Assembly: GCF_026210795.1 (NCBI RefSeq)
Contig: NC_089449.1
Span: forward strand, 2,294,001 to 2,358,000
DNA from: Rhizophagus irregularis
Taxonomy: Eukaryota > Glomeromycota > Glomeromycetes > Glomerales > Glomeraceae
DNA: 64,000 bases
Direction: 5' to 3'
Part shown: piece by piece, positions 49,996 through 60,929 of the stretch
Position numbering within the stretch: the first letter of the stretch is position 1
Layout of the letters: each line of letters starts with the position of its first letter
Made by a program: the position numbers and the translations under genes
The notes under the pieces: model-generated
Database searches by the model: none
What the model was told of the DNA's origin: nothing
Seen by the model: the letters and a program-made list of their open reading frames with translations, nothing else

Positions 49996-50861
49996 CAGCA
50001 GTAATCTAGATATCAAAAAAATGCTATTCAGCTACTACTTACTTTATTTACTTTTACAAAAAAATATAGCAATTATATACAATTCTTATACTTCAAAAAC
50101 TGTACTTATCTTTAACAAGGATAGTATAAAACCCTAAATATTACTAAAAAAACTCAGATCTAAATTTGTATAAATCTTATAATTAATTTCTGTTCCAAAT
50201 ATATAAAATTATATGTAAATTTTAGCCTCAAATTTTGCTATTTTGGGATCCAGTAATTGGATTTTAATGATCTTTGGCTTGTTAGATTTGTCTCAATGAG
50301 ACGAATATTTTGATATATAATATATATTTTTAGGTATAATATTGACCAAGATATCGCATTTTAAAATTTTAGTTACACAGAATCTGAATTGTTTTAGTAA
50401 TGTTTAGGGTCCTAATAGTGTTTTTTGTACTTCCTGCATAAAGTTATAGAATCATATTAGAAAAATTCAAATGCATACAAATTATTTGCAAAATTGCAAA
50501 AAATTGTGAAATTGTGGCTAATTACAGATTACAGAATTGTAGATATATACTAGATTTTAATAATTATTCTGCAATTACTTATTTGCAACATCATTTTTAT
50601 AGACAAATAAATATTCTTTGATGAAACATTTTTAGTTACAATTTCTGAACATTCTTTTTTTATAGGAATTACTTTATTTTATTTTCCATCTCAAATAAAT
50701 ACTATGTAATAATCTATTTAAAGTATAAAATTTCAGAGCAATATACTATTTTTGAATATCGTATATAAAAAAATCTAAATCTCTTGAGCCTAAGGTTGCT
50801 AGAGAAATTAGAGGATTTTGGCAAGTTAGCGAAATGCTGAAATGGCAAAACTTTGCTGAAA

Positions 50862-51680
50862 CTATATGAAAGTCTTATTAAAAAATTGGCGAAACTCTAG
50901 AGAAAAGTGAAACCTGATTAAGCAATATTTGCAATATTTTTGTTTAAGTAATATTACAGAATATCTATTTTTACAATAATTACATATATTATTATTATTA
51001 TAAAAAATAAATATAATTGATATAGAAAAGTTGTCATTATTTTCTAAATTTGAATATAAAATATATTTTAAATAAAAATAATTAAGTTTACTTATAAAAT
51101 CCATATAAGTTAGAATTTTTATTACAGTTAATATAATTAGCAATCTGTTTGTAATTATCAGCATTAATTTTTGTAGAAACAAAAAAATTTTCATAATATT
51201 TTTGGTGTCAAAAGAAAAAATGATGATATTCTTTTACATTTTTTACACTAAAATTGATATATAAATCTAAAAACAAAATTTGTTATTAAACAATATCTAC
51301 ATCTAGTATGCAAATATATAGTTATTTTAGTTAAAGTTGATTCTATCCATCCAAACTCAATATTATTTAAAGAAATCTGCTGTAATTTACAGTTCTTTTC
51401 ATATTTACTTATTTTATCTTATTTTTCATAATAATAATTCATATTAAATGAATATTTTGTAATTGCTTGTTTAAAATATAAATTCCAAAACAGTTTATAT
51501 ACCATTTTTGAATATTTTGTATATATGATTCAATATTTTTTGATTTATGTTCAGTACAATATGAATTAGTATTATTTATATGCACATCTAATAAACATAC
51601 ATTTTTGTCACTTAAGTTCTTGCAATACAAATATAAACAATATTTGCAATACTTTTGTTCAAAAAAGATTGTTAAAGAAT
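50862..51680 (-). pseudogene. Duplicated Cys-rich N-terminal fragments of the Rhizophagus kinase family
   Basis: Two segments repeat the same zinc-ribbon-like pattern. YNYCKTSYSLTIFFEQKYCK is followed by YCKNLSDKNVCLLDVHINNT and CTEHKSKNIESYIQNIQKWY (about 51670-51439). YCKNRYSVILLKQKYCKYCL lies at about 51000-50880. Such Cys-x2-Cys modules precede the kinase domain in a large family of these fungi. No kinase domain follows here, and frames are short and broken. Confidence 0.55.
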
Positions 51681-51732
51681 AGCTAGTTTTACAATAATTA
51701 TATTTATTTATATTATTACTAAAGGAAATAAA

Positions 51733-52370
51733 TCAAATTTGTCCATTTGCTTTAATAGGATTAAAATCATGATATTCAAGTTTCTGCATAAATTGATATA
51801 GTACTAAATCCACTACATTTGACCCTTGTTCCCAATTAACAATATTGTTATTAATGAATATTCTACTAATAAATTTTTCTAAATTATACTCAATGCCTGT
51901 AACATCAATATCAATAACTCTTTTACATTTTCTACATTTAGACTGATTTGTAATTCCAAAAGTAATATTTGTTGTCAAACAATATCTACATCCTGTATAA
52001 ATTATAAAGCAATATGAACACCATTTTTGGCTGTCAGATTTTAATTTTAAAAGTTCATTACAGGTTAAATAATAAATTGAAGTATCCCACCAAGGTAAAT
52101 AAATAATTTGAATAAAATTTTTATCCAAAGTTGATTCTATCCATTCAGAAGAAATTAATTCAGACACAAACCAAAATTAGTGTCATATCCACATAACATA
52201 CAACTAATTCTTTTATTATTTTTAATAATGTGATTAAATTGTGAAAATACAAAACAATTACAACCACTGCACCATTCCTGAATATTTAGTGTACGAACAT
52301 ACTCATACTCGTCTGTTTATTCATGCTTACAATAACCATTTTTACTAACAGCTTGCCATCTTAATTTTGG
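51733..52370 (-). pseudogene. Truncated kinase-family N-terminal module
   Basis: An open segment 52167-51733 (144 codons) reads ELISSEWIESTL, then IIYLPWWDTSIYYLTCNELL, KWCSYCFIIYTGCRYCLTTN and SKCRKCKRVI, a Cys-rich module characteristic of Rhizophagus kinase-like proteins. It stops at FNPIKANGQI, where a kinase domain would normally begin. Upstream, in another frame (about 52340-52190), NIQEWCSGCNCFVFSQF continues the module, which shows a frameshift. It could still be expressed as a short Cys-rich protein, but the break argues for decay. Confidence 0.6.
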
Positions 52371-52479
52371 AATCAAATCCAAACAAATAAGTTACTGAAA
52401 CATTTGTATTGGGAGAAAAATTACGTTTCTTAATAAAATAACATTAGATTAATTGATATTTTAATATAGTTAATAATAA

Positions 52480-53540
52480 ATCTTAAAAATATAAGCACAT
52501 TACAAAAAGCTTGATAAGACTACCAGTTTTTTAGATTCAATTGTTTTAAGATCTCCATCATCATGAAATGATAGTGAAAATTTTACATCTTTACTCAACG
52601 TAATTTTTGTATTTCAAAAAATAATCTCTGGCCTGAGTTACAGTATTTATAATTCTGCATAATGTTGGCCCTATTTTTCGGTGAAACATCCTTTCGGCGA
52701 AATGGCTTTCAGCGAAATGTACCATAACCATAATCATTTGGTATATCATATTCATTAGTATTTAATCCGCTTTTTGTGTTTTCTTACAATAGTACGTAGG
52801 GTAATAACCTAATGATATAATTTCATAAACATGAACAATTTTTTTTTTCTTTTTGCCCACTATAATATATTACATGTCAAATCGATCATAAATATTTTAA
52901 AAAAAGATTACGGATAACTGGTCATTGGTGATACCAATTCTCAATAACGCTCAAACTAATTACCGCTGCTTCCTTGTTTTTGAAGAGTTAAATAAATAAC
53001 CAATTTCATTAAATTATTATGATCATGGCATAATATTGAAAAATTTTAATATTGACGATTATTATTATTGAAATATTTTACTTTATTCATTTTTTTAAAA
53101 AAACATCAGACATGCTATTTATGAAGTCAAGAAATTATGTACCTTCTAGTATTATCAGGTAATATCCATCATTGATATGCAATAGTTTATTAGAGGTCAC
53201 ACATTCGGACCAACATCGCAAGAAACTAACAACAAAGAAGGAAGGGAACTACATCCTTAACCTATAGAAAATTAAATACCTTTATAGAGAAGGTACATAG
53301 CCTTTGCCTCCTCCAGCAAAAGCAGACCCTAATCACTAAGGAAATAATTAACAGTTACATATTTTAAGAAAATTACCCATAATATATGGATAACAAACTC
53401 CAGCTTCAGTAAATTTGAATCAAAGATAAGAATTGATATAGGTGGATTAAATGTAGTGTGAGTTGACAGTCCATCCCCATCTTGTATGATTAAATCGCAA
53501 CGGTTGGACGTAAATGAAATATGTGAACACCTAATCTTAT
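52480..53540. other. Intergenic with transposon-end-like motif
   Basis: Around 52675-52725 the words TTCGGTGAAACATCCTTTCG, GGCGAAATGGC and AGCGAAATG recur, as in the ends of some DNA transposons. No complete element or gene is visible in the remainder. Confidence 0.4.
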
Positions 53541-53549
53541 CCCATTTCT

Positions 53550-54240
53550 CTCGGAACTAAAGAATCCAAAAAAAAAACAAATAACTAAATTAAACATAAA
53601 ATAAAAGAATTGAAAAATAATAACAATGGTAAGACTCACCTCTCCAAGTTAAAAGAACCGAAAATCTCACTCTTAAAGCCAAAAGAAACCAGAAAACTAA
53701 ATAAAAAAAAATAAACGATAAATTAGAACAAATAAAAAAAATAAACGAAAACAATAACAAATGATGAAGGCTTATATCTCCACGTTAAAGAAACAAAGAA
53801 TTCTACCTCTATAAGTCAAAGGACCAAGGAATCTGAAAAAAAAAAGAAATAAAATTATAACGAAAAAATAAAGAAAGCGACAACAAATTATAAAGACTCA
53901 CCTTCCAAGTTAAAAGAATCAGAAAACTAATGAAATAAACAATAAATTAGAACAAATAAAAAAATAAAACGAAAAAATAACAAAAAACTCCCCTCTTCAC
54001 CGAAAAATTCTACCTCTCTAGAGACCAAGAATCTAAAGTAAGAATGACGGAAAAAATTCCACCCCTTCAAGCCAAGCTGAAAAAACAAAGAAAATAAGAA
54101 AAAAACGAAAAAATTAGATAAAGAAATAAAGAATAAAAATAAAAATAATATAGTCTAAAAAAAAATTGGAACGAAGAAACAAAAAGTAAATAAAAAAGAG
54201 AAATAAAAAATACTTTAAAAAACCCATCGACTCAAGAACC
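53550..54240 (-). repeat. Array B: microexon-like tandem units, minus strand
   Basis: About five units of roughly 110-130 bp. On the minus strand, T-rich tracts ending in TAG or CAG are followed by short open segments and donors such as GTGAGT or GTAGAA. One candidate is 57 nt (near 53697-53641) and encodes FLVSFGFKSEIFGSFNLE. The others give related peptides (FLGPLTYRGRILCFFNVE, FLVSREVEFFGEE, FSDSFNLE). Sequence differs from array A, but the architecture is the same. No start, stop or host gene was found. Confidence 0.5.
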
Positions 54241-54689
54241 CCTGTTGGACATTCATGATAATCACCATAACTTTAGCCGGTTAGGTGCAAAATTTCCGAA
54301 CATGCCGAAAAGCAATAAACAAAAAAATTACTATGTAAATGTGTCATATCGGCCCATATGTCTCAAACTTTCTCGCATGTTCTCAAAATTCTTACATAAA
54401 AAAAGAGGCCCCTTGATGATCTTTATATATGGATAACGTTAAATTCTTTATTGTTAAATTAAGGGGATGCCGTTGAACAGATTTTCGTGATATAACGTAA
54501 TTTTTCACCAAAGTGTATTCCAAATCAATCCTGCAAATTGTATAAAAAGGTAATGCCCTGGCTAGTGAATCCTTTTATCTGCCTCATGAAAGTAAATAAA
54601 AATCAAACAAAATTAATCAAACCAATCTAACTTACCATTATTTGCATCGTATTTTCTGTAAAGTAATAATAAAGTGAGTTGGTTTATTG

Positions 54690-55075
54690 CTCGGCTACCT
54701 TCTTAAAACATGTCATCACGATGTTAATCGATTTTCCATCACTTTAGATGTTCCAAAACAAACCGGACAGTCTATTACTCTTCTTGTTACATATCGGCAT
54801 TTTGATCTTTGCCGAGAAAATCATCACGCGTATTTGTGGGAGTGATGTCGATATACATAGATATTTGTGGAATATTTATTTCAAAAATCTAGTGTAGATG
54901 GGGCTGAAAATCTCAATAGCGATAGGAAAAAAACAATTAGTATAGAAATTTATAAGAAATCTGAGAAAGCAAAGAAATAATGTGATGTTGGGACTCGCAT
55001 TAAATGGCCTAGGATCCGCGTACTTCCACCCTCTTTGATAGCATCATTCATTTCATTCGCTTCTCTAGCATTTTT
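54690..55075 (+). pseudogene. Dispersed gene-tail relic, copy 2, with more upstream coding
   Basis: One frame reads FSITLDVPKQTGQSITLLVT and YRHFDLCRENHHAYLWE, then stops, then EIYKKSEKAKK-stop, followed by the non-coding tail shared with 40660-40790 (GCATTAAATGGCCTAGGATC). The upstream peptide suggests a beta-rich domain but no family is recognised. Stops mark it as dead. Confidence 0.5.
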
Positions 55076-55175
55076 TTATCTGAAAAATCAATAAAATTTG
55101 CCCACTTCGGGAATTTGCCATTGAACATAGTAATGGTATATAAATTATTTCATGTCACAGCCAACTGTATACTGG

Positions 55176-55413
55176 AAAACAGCATGCAAAGACTAGGGCC
55201 TTAAACACGTATGTTTAAGGACAGCTCGGTAGACTTTCTCCAAGCATCTGAACGCAGGACGGTATGGCCTAACGACAGTAGGTATAGTGAACGCATCCTG
55301 GAGAAAACAGCATGCAGGGACTAGGGCCTTAAACACGTATGTTTAAGGACAGCTCGGCAGACTGTCTCCAAGCATCTGAACGCAGGACGGTATAGCCTAA
55401 CGACAGTAGGGAT
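55176..55413. repeat. GC-rich tandem duplication (128-bp period) with strong hairpin; possible structured RNA
   Basis: Unit 1 (55176-55303) and unit 2 (from 55304) share AAAACAGCATGC, GACTAGGGCC, the palindrome CTTAAACACGTATGTTTAAG (55200-55219, 55328-55347), GGACAGCTCGG, CTCCAAGCATCTGAACGCAG and CCTAACGACAGTAGG. They differ at about ten sites. The block is far more GC-rich than its surroundings and has no ORF. Conservation with stems suggests an RNA or a transposon part. Neither is shown. Confidence 0.8.
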
Positions 55414-55611
55414 ACGCGTGAATGTGAGTAATAATTCAAGTTCGCGCGTTCGCTTTTATCATTTAATGCACTGTCACGTGATCATATTTGATTTGTTGAT
55501 CTTTTTGTACAACACAAGCTTTATACCACACACCAACACAGGTGACATATTATGCAGGTGACAAATAGAGATACAGTACATAGTTCAGTATTCCTTGGTT
55601 TCCTTGGTTTC

Positions 55612-55715
55612 CTTAACGTACACTGGGGGCGTACGATATTAACGTACGGAACTAGCCAGAATTAACGCACGTGCACGTGCATAACTCCTAAACTCGGGCC
55701 GCCAGGTGTACGTTA
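55612..55715. repeat. 104-bp inverted-repeat unit
   Basis: CTTAACGTACACTGG at the left is mirrored by CCAGGTGTACGTTAAG at the right. Internal ACGTAC and GCACGTGCACGTGC words are also palindromic. It may be a tiny MITE or solo inverted element. No target duplication is evident. Confidence 0.6.
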
Positions 55716-55733
55716 AGATTGTAAACCCCCCGG

Positions 55734-56120
55734 CAGAGACCCGGATTTATTCCGATATTAAATCGCAAATTTTTATCACGATAACGAAAAAAATTCCGAT
55801 TTTATTCCGATAAAAAATTACCAATTATAGTAAGAAACATTTGATAATTCTAGCCGGCCTACATCTTAATGCAGGCCAACTTAGGTTGCGCTAGTGACAC
55901 AACAATAATTTTTAGTCAAAAACTGTATAGATATTGCAAAATTGCAAAATCACATTTTTTAGTTAGACTTCTATCAATAAAATATGCAATAATGATTGGC
56001 TAGTTGTCACGTGCCGGAATAAAATTGTTAAAAATCATAAAGATTCCGTTTTATTCCATAATACAGCAAAAATTCTGATTTATTCATTAATTATAAAAAT
56101 GGAATTTTCCCGGGTCTCTG
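55734..56120. mobile_element. 387-bp hAT-type MITE with CCCCCCGG target duplication
   Basis: The ends CAGAGACCCGG and CCCGGGTCTCTG are inverted, with subterminal TTATTCCG/GGAATAAA-like repeats. The 8-bp CCCCCCGG flanks both sides (55726-55733 and 56121-56128). CAGAG termini plus 8-bp duplication fit hAT elements. It contains no transposase. Deleting it gives a continuous GC-rich sequence. Confidence 0.92.
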
Positions 56121-56391
56121 CCCCCCGGCCTCCGTAAGATAAGGACGCCCGAGGTGGTAAGATCATTCCACAAAAGGTTAAAAATTATGAATCGTCTAAC
56201 TATTTATGTGACAATTGATTTCTATATATATTCCCAAATCCCCATTCCCACTCCCATTCCCAGGCTTAGAACGCGTTCTATCATTTCAAAATTATTGACT
56301 CGCAACGGTAATCACTTTATAAAAATTTTCAATTAATTCTGTCAATATGTTTCAAGTGGATAAACAACTCAATTATCTGCACTTATTTTTA

Positions 56392-56914
56392 GATGTTTGA
56401 ATCTATTATAGTGGAGTATCTCGACAATACATTAAGTAAAAAATATTCTATCATGGAAATTTTAAAATTTGCACGACCTAATTATCCGTAGATACTATAG
56501 AAGATTTCAAAGATGAACTATACGCAATATTACAACGGTATAATGATAAAGTTAATGTTCACGCTAGCGCACGGAAAAAAGTGAAGAAGTTATTAGATAA
56601 TTTTAATTCATCTTTCTCATCTGTCGAAATGAGGAAATTCGTTTACGAACTTGAATATCACGAGGAAATGAGAGTAAATGTCACTTCCGCCTACACAGTT
56701 GAAGTAATAAAGGTAAGTTTAAGGAAATTCGGAAGAAAGTTCCGTGATGGGTTGACTCATCAACAATTTTTCAGGATCAACGAGAGAATCAGGAACGTAT
56801 TAATCAGTTACGAAGAAATACAAGTGAAAACCAATTTTTATATTACTTGCCGGTATTCCATGTCCAAAAAGGCCCAAAAACTACCTAAAAAAAAGAAGAA
56901 AACCGACCAGTTAA
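56392..56914 (+). pseudogene. Frameshifted two-exon gene of unknown function
   Basis: An ATG at 56392 opens MFESIIVEYLDNTLSKKYSI and continues to FARPNYP, where TAG stops the frame. One base shift continues it with DTIEDFKDELYAILQRYNDK and KKLLDNFNSSFSSVEMRKFV. A good intron (AAG/GTAAGT at 56713 to TTTTTCAG ending at 56774) leads to DQRENQERINQLRRNTSENQ and a stop at 56912-56914. The protein is helical and charged, and the family is not recognised. The break may be a true pseudogene lesion or a sequencing slip. Its last codons run antisense to the first unit of array C. Confidence 0.45.
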
Positions 56915-57005
56915 TGTTCGTTAAATAAAAAATAAATTTTAAGTTAATTTTTACTTTCCGGTATATATCCACAGTGGCTTGAAAAAAACTGCCTAAAAAA
57001 GAAAG
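56840..57005 (-). repeat. Array C: two microexon-like units, minus strand
   Basis: Two 34-nt segments (about 56983-56950 and 56899-56866) follow TTTTTTTAG and encode GSFFQATVDIYR and GSFWAFLDMEYR. They end at GAAAGT and GCAAGT, a damaged and a GC-type donor. The pattern is the same as in arrays A and B. The lower unit overlaps the 3' end of the plus-strand gene at 56392. Confidence 0.5.
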
Positions 57006-57119
57006 AATCTTTAACATAAGGATTTTCACTAGTAGCAAACCGCTAGATTTGGAGAGTTATGTAAATAAATATACTTGTCCCGTATATTATAATAAAAAAT
57101 TTCATTCGCCAAGCAAAAA

Positions 57120-57860
57120 TCCATATGGCCCTTAATTCTAGCCGATATTAAAATTCTGGCGGAGTTAACATCTTAACTCTGGCAAAATTTAATTTTCGGT
57201 TGGAGTAATTACCCGGGGCAGTGATGCCAACTTAATTGAAACTAAATGATAAAATAGTTTAAACATTTAGAGTTTTAGTATTTGCTAGTTGTTGCAGCTT
57301 GCAATTGTTAAAAGCTGTTATAAAGTTAAATTCTTAGTTAAAACCTATGTTTAAAATAAAAATTAAACTTTTGTATATAATTTGTTTGATGACATTACAT
57401 TCTTTGATAGTATATATAATTTTTCGTTATAGATTTATTTCATAATTCATTAAAATGACTGAAGATGCAACTTCAAATACATCTTTAAATATGACATCTC
57501 AAGCTGATACACATATACCCGGGTATAGTGATGCCGACTTAACTGATGAGTTTTAACATAATTATAATTAAGGCAAAAAACCAACATTGTTGAAATTGTT
57601 TAAACTTGTTAAATCATATGCTCTTCCAATTTTATTACGTAAAGCAATTTATTATTTAAAAATGTCTACATTTTTTATTAAATTTCTTTGTTAATGTGAT
57701 CTAATTACGCGTCAATCTTACAATCCTCTTCAAACATTCTATTTACTAAATCCTGAACATTATAATTCATATTTCGATTTGTATATTTATATTATTGTGC
57801 ATTAATATATTAGTTTGAAATTAAGAAGTTCGATCAATGAATTCTGAAATTACAAGAGTA
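57120..57860. other. Gene-poor; one 33-codon ORF
   Basis: An ATG at about 57454 encodes MTEDATSNTSLNMTSQADTH and ends at a stop near 57555. It has no partner exons that I can see. The words CCGGGGCAGTGATGCCAACT and CCCGGGTATAGTGATGCCGA repeat at about 57212 and 57520. GAGTTAA-CATC-TTAACTC near 57160 is a perfect small hairpin. Confidence 0.35.
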
Positions 57861-57869
57861 TTATTTGTT

Positions 57870-58330
57870 ACACTAAAAGCTTGGTTTGGTTTTCTAATTG
57901 TGAAGGCCCTTCATGGATTGAAATAAATGTTCATCTTATGGTTCCATTTACCGAATCTCTTAATTCTTGTTGAGACAAATCTTTCCAACATGTTAGTCTA
58001 TTCTGGCGATCTCCAAAGAACCATCCAAGAGTAGAAAGTTTCTTTCGTCATCCTGCTTGGGAAGGCATTATTAAAAATAACTGCAGTATCAACTAAATTA
58101 GAGCTATCATTTTCATCAAATGTGAGTCACCAATCAAGTGGAGTTTCACGCTCGCTTTCATATTTCATATCATGTGGATCTTCATTCCGTTTGTATTTTC
58201 GAAGATCAGCTAATAAATCTGAACATCTGTTCTCTAAGTCGACCTTCAGCTTGTCGCTTACGTTTTTCATTTTGATTCTACTGTTCTTTAAAATGTGTAT
58301 CAAAAATTTGTTTTCGTCAAAAACTGTGAA
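57870..58330 (-). pseudogene. Decayed coding remnant, probably from a transposon
   Basis: On the minus strand, frames give KRKRQAEGRLREQMFRF, then WFFGDRQNRLTCWKDLSQQE and FISIHEGPSQLENQTKLL, separated by stops and a frame change. It clearly was a protein but I do not recognise the family with certainty. Confidence 0.4.
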
Positions 58331-58493
58331 ATAATAAAAAAATTCTAATAAAGGTTATATTAATATGTAACTAAAAGAAAGAATAAACAGTTGGTAATGT
58401 TGTCGTTCATCAAAGTTAACTTTTCTATATACACTTTTTGAATTCTTCCACCTTTTGTTTCGTCCTAGAATTTGTGGACATGATGATCGATGA

Positions 58494-58625
58494 ACACAAA
58501 ACGGATACAAAACGGGTATTACCCATTTTACCCATTTGCTATTCCATGACCCGGATACTCATAAATACCCGAGTATACACGGATTGTATCCGGGTGAACG
58601 GGTAACGGGTCGCAGCTATAATTCT
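58494..58625. repeat. Fragment of the CCGGATAC-rich repeat family
   Basis: GGGTATTACCC, ATGACCCGGATACTC, TGTATCCGGGTGAACGGGTA and related words resemble the subterminal sequence of the element at 38773-39923. No complete ends here. Confidence 0.55.
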
Positions 58626-59168
58626 GTGTACTATGTAGGTCATTATTTTTGTGAAAGCCTTTTTCAATAAATGGGCTGAAAAAAGAATTAAGGTTGGTAT
58701 TACAATGCATAATAACAATTCGTCCTTTGTAAATAAACTATACAATTTATCCATATTTGGTTATACATTAAAAGAAAACTAAATATTCTCAAATATATTA
58801 ATATTGTTTGATTTCAAGAGGGTATCGCGATATCATTAATTGCAGATCATGCAACTTCCTAGTAGATAAGCCTAATAAGAATTTGTATATGGAGATCAAT
58901 GTCGGAACTACTTATTCAAGTAAGCTCAATTTCCACATTTTAATATTGTTTTGCTATCTTTTATCTGTTATTGTTTACGAGTGACACATTTTTGAAAACA
59001 TGGTTTGGTCACAAGTTTCATGATCTAAACCTTTGAGTTGGCATATGTACTACCATAATTTTATTCAAATATACTCTACAGTGCTCATTTTTTCCTACTA
59101 ATCGTCTTTCTTGCAAAAAGAACGATAAAAAAATTATTAGATATCGACAAATAATAAAATTTCCATAA

Positions 59169-59607
59169 ATGTGTGATCAAGTAGGAATTATCACAAGAGA
59201 ACAAATCGCTCAAAAACTTAGTAAGAAACGGGAAGATGGTCCTAAATATTTTTTTCTTCTTATTACAACTACACGTCCGCCGACGAACACGAAGGAATAT
59301 TTAAACTTAATAGAAACAGCTTTGGCTCAGAATAATGAAAGTGATTGGAAGAAAGTAGAAGATTGTCAAAATGTCCGGCTTTACTTTGGTCAATTTCTCT
59401 CTCATGCTGATGCTGCAAATGACAGGTTGGTCGACTATATTTAATTTATAATTTGAATTTATTGCACACATTAATTCTATTATTGTTATTAGATTAAGAA
59501 TTAAAAAATATCTTAAAGGTCAAGTAGAAAATTCAAAACCTCATCTGATTCTTTCTGAAGCTTTCAATTACTTGCCAGAGCACAAAGAACAATCGGAAAT
59601 TAAATAA
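59169..59607 (+). CDS. Small two-exon protein of unknown function
   Basis: Exons 59169..59425 and 59493..59607 join in phase (GACAG/GTTGGT to ATTAG) to 123 residues. The sequence begins MCDQVGIITREQIAQKLSKK, with YFFLLITTTRPPTNTKEYLN and VRLYFGQFLSHADAANDR, and ends KEQSEIK. No signal peptide, membrane helix or known motif is seen. The N-terminus looks like a short helix-turn-helix-like stretch, but this is not enough for a call. The donor is not the strongest type, so a single-exon 91-residue version is possible. The frame is intact and composition is coding-like, so it is probably a real gene. Confidence 0.5.
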
Positions 59608-60900
59608 CGAGTTAATCCATAAACAATTATGTTTTTCTATATTTGTAATAGTTATAGCAATTTTATGTTTTGTTGGTTCATGTTATTTTTTTTTTTTCGG
59701 TTTTGGCTCTAATATTTACCAATTAATTATTTTTAACATTACAATAAAACTAACTGATTATACGTAGTTGTGACAAGTTGAACGATGATGATAACGTACC
59801 TAATATTGTCAGAATATATAGTAAAATAGTACTGTACGGTACTACAAATTTGGACGGATGTTCGAAAGAAATTTTTTAATTTTTCCGTACTTAGACGGAC
59901 TATTAAAAATAAATTTTTATTTTCCGTACTAATAATTTTACATCGTAGCATCATATGATAGAACTTTCGATAATGAAAATGTTACAATTACATAATATTG
60001 AGTAACATAATTGAATATATTTGTAATGTAATATATTTGTCATAAATATCTCTTTTTAATCTTTACTGCTTTGAGAAGAAAAATAATTGTAAATATGAAT
60101 ATTCCGATGTTGAAAACTTTCCAATTGAATTGGTAAATTCTGAATTTGAACAGGTTTATATAATTATTATGACTCTATGAGTCAATTTTATTATTATAGA
60201 GCTTATCTTCAAAGAGTATAATTGATATATTTATATTTTTTAACATAAAGTATTTTATTAAAAAAACAAGACATGTATGAAAATTTTAAATTGTACGAAA
60301 ATTCAAAAAAGAACGAAAATTTTTAAAGCATTCGTACGTACTAGTATAAAAAAATTTATCTGTTAGAAACGTACGTACGAACAAAAAGGGTTAAAGTCAG
60401 TCCGAATTTGTATTACCGTACAGTACTACTTTGCAAAATACCTATATTGTCACTGCCAAATATTGATGTCAAAGTATACGATTAAAGTATCACCCGCCGA
60501 CATACAGTACATTTAAATAATTTTGCAACTCTTGAAGAAATTTTCCTCTGCGTCTTTGCATTAATAAATTTGCAATTTTCAATAATAATTATATTTGAGT
60601 TACAATGTAACGCTAAAAAAAGTTGACGGTAACAATTTTCAAAATAAGCCATAGTTTAATTTGATTATATAATTAAGCCTAATTGCTAATTACTATTTAC
60701 TAACATGCCCATTAAGCATAACACTTTAGATTTTATTTTTATATTATCATACTACAGGTTAAAAAAATAAACATACAATATATTTTTACTTCTTTAAAAT
60801 TAAACCAACAGTTCTATCACGGGATATCAAAGCATGCTGCGCCTGAATGGTAAGCTAAATATTATTTTATCATGTGATTGTGAACATCCGTTAGAGGTAA
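59608..60900. other. Gene-free AT-rich region
   Basis: No gene is readable. GTACGGTACTAC, TTCCGTAC and CGTACGTAC words recur around 59835-60420, suggesting remnants of an inverted-repeat element with GTAC-rich ends, not bounded. Confidence 0.4.
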
Positions 60901-60929
60901 AGAGGTAAAGAGAAGATAATTTTAATTTT

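Noticed and set aside
55176-55413. Hammerhead ribozyme or tRNA-derived SINE
   Set aside because: No CUGAUGA/GAAA core and no A- or B-box promoter words were found. Only the hairpin and the duplication are supported.
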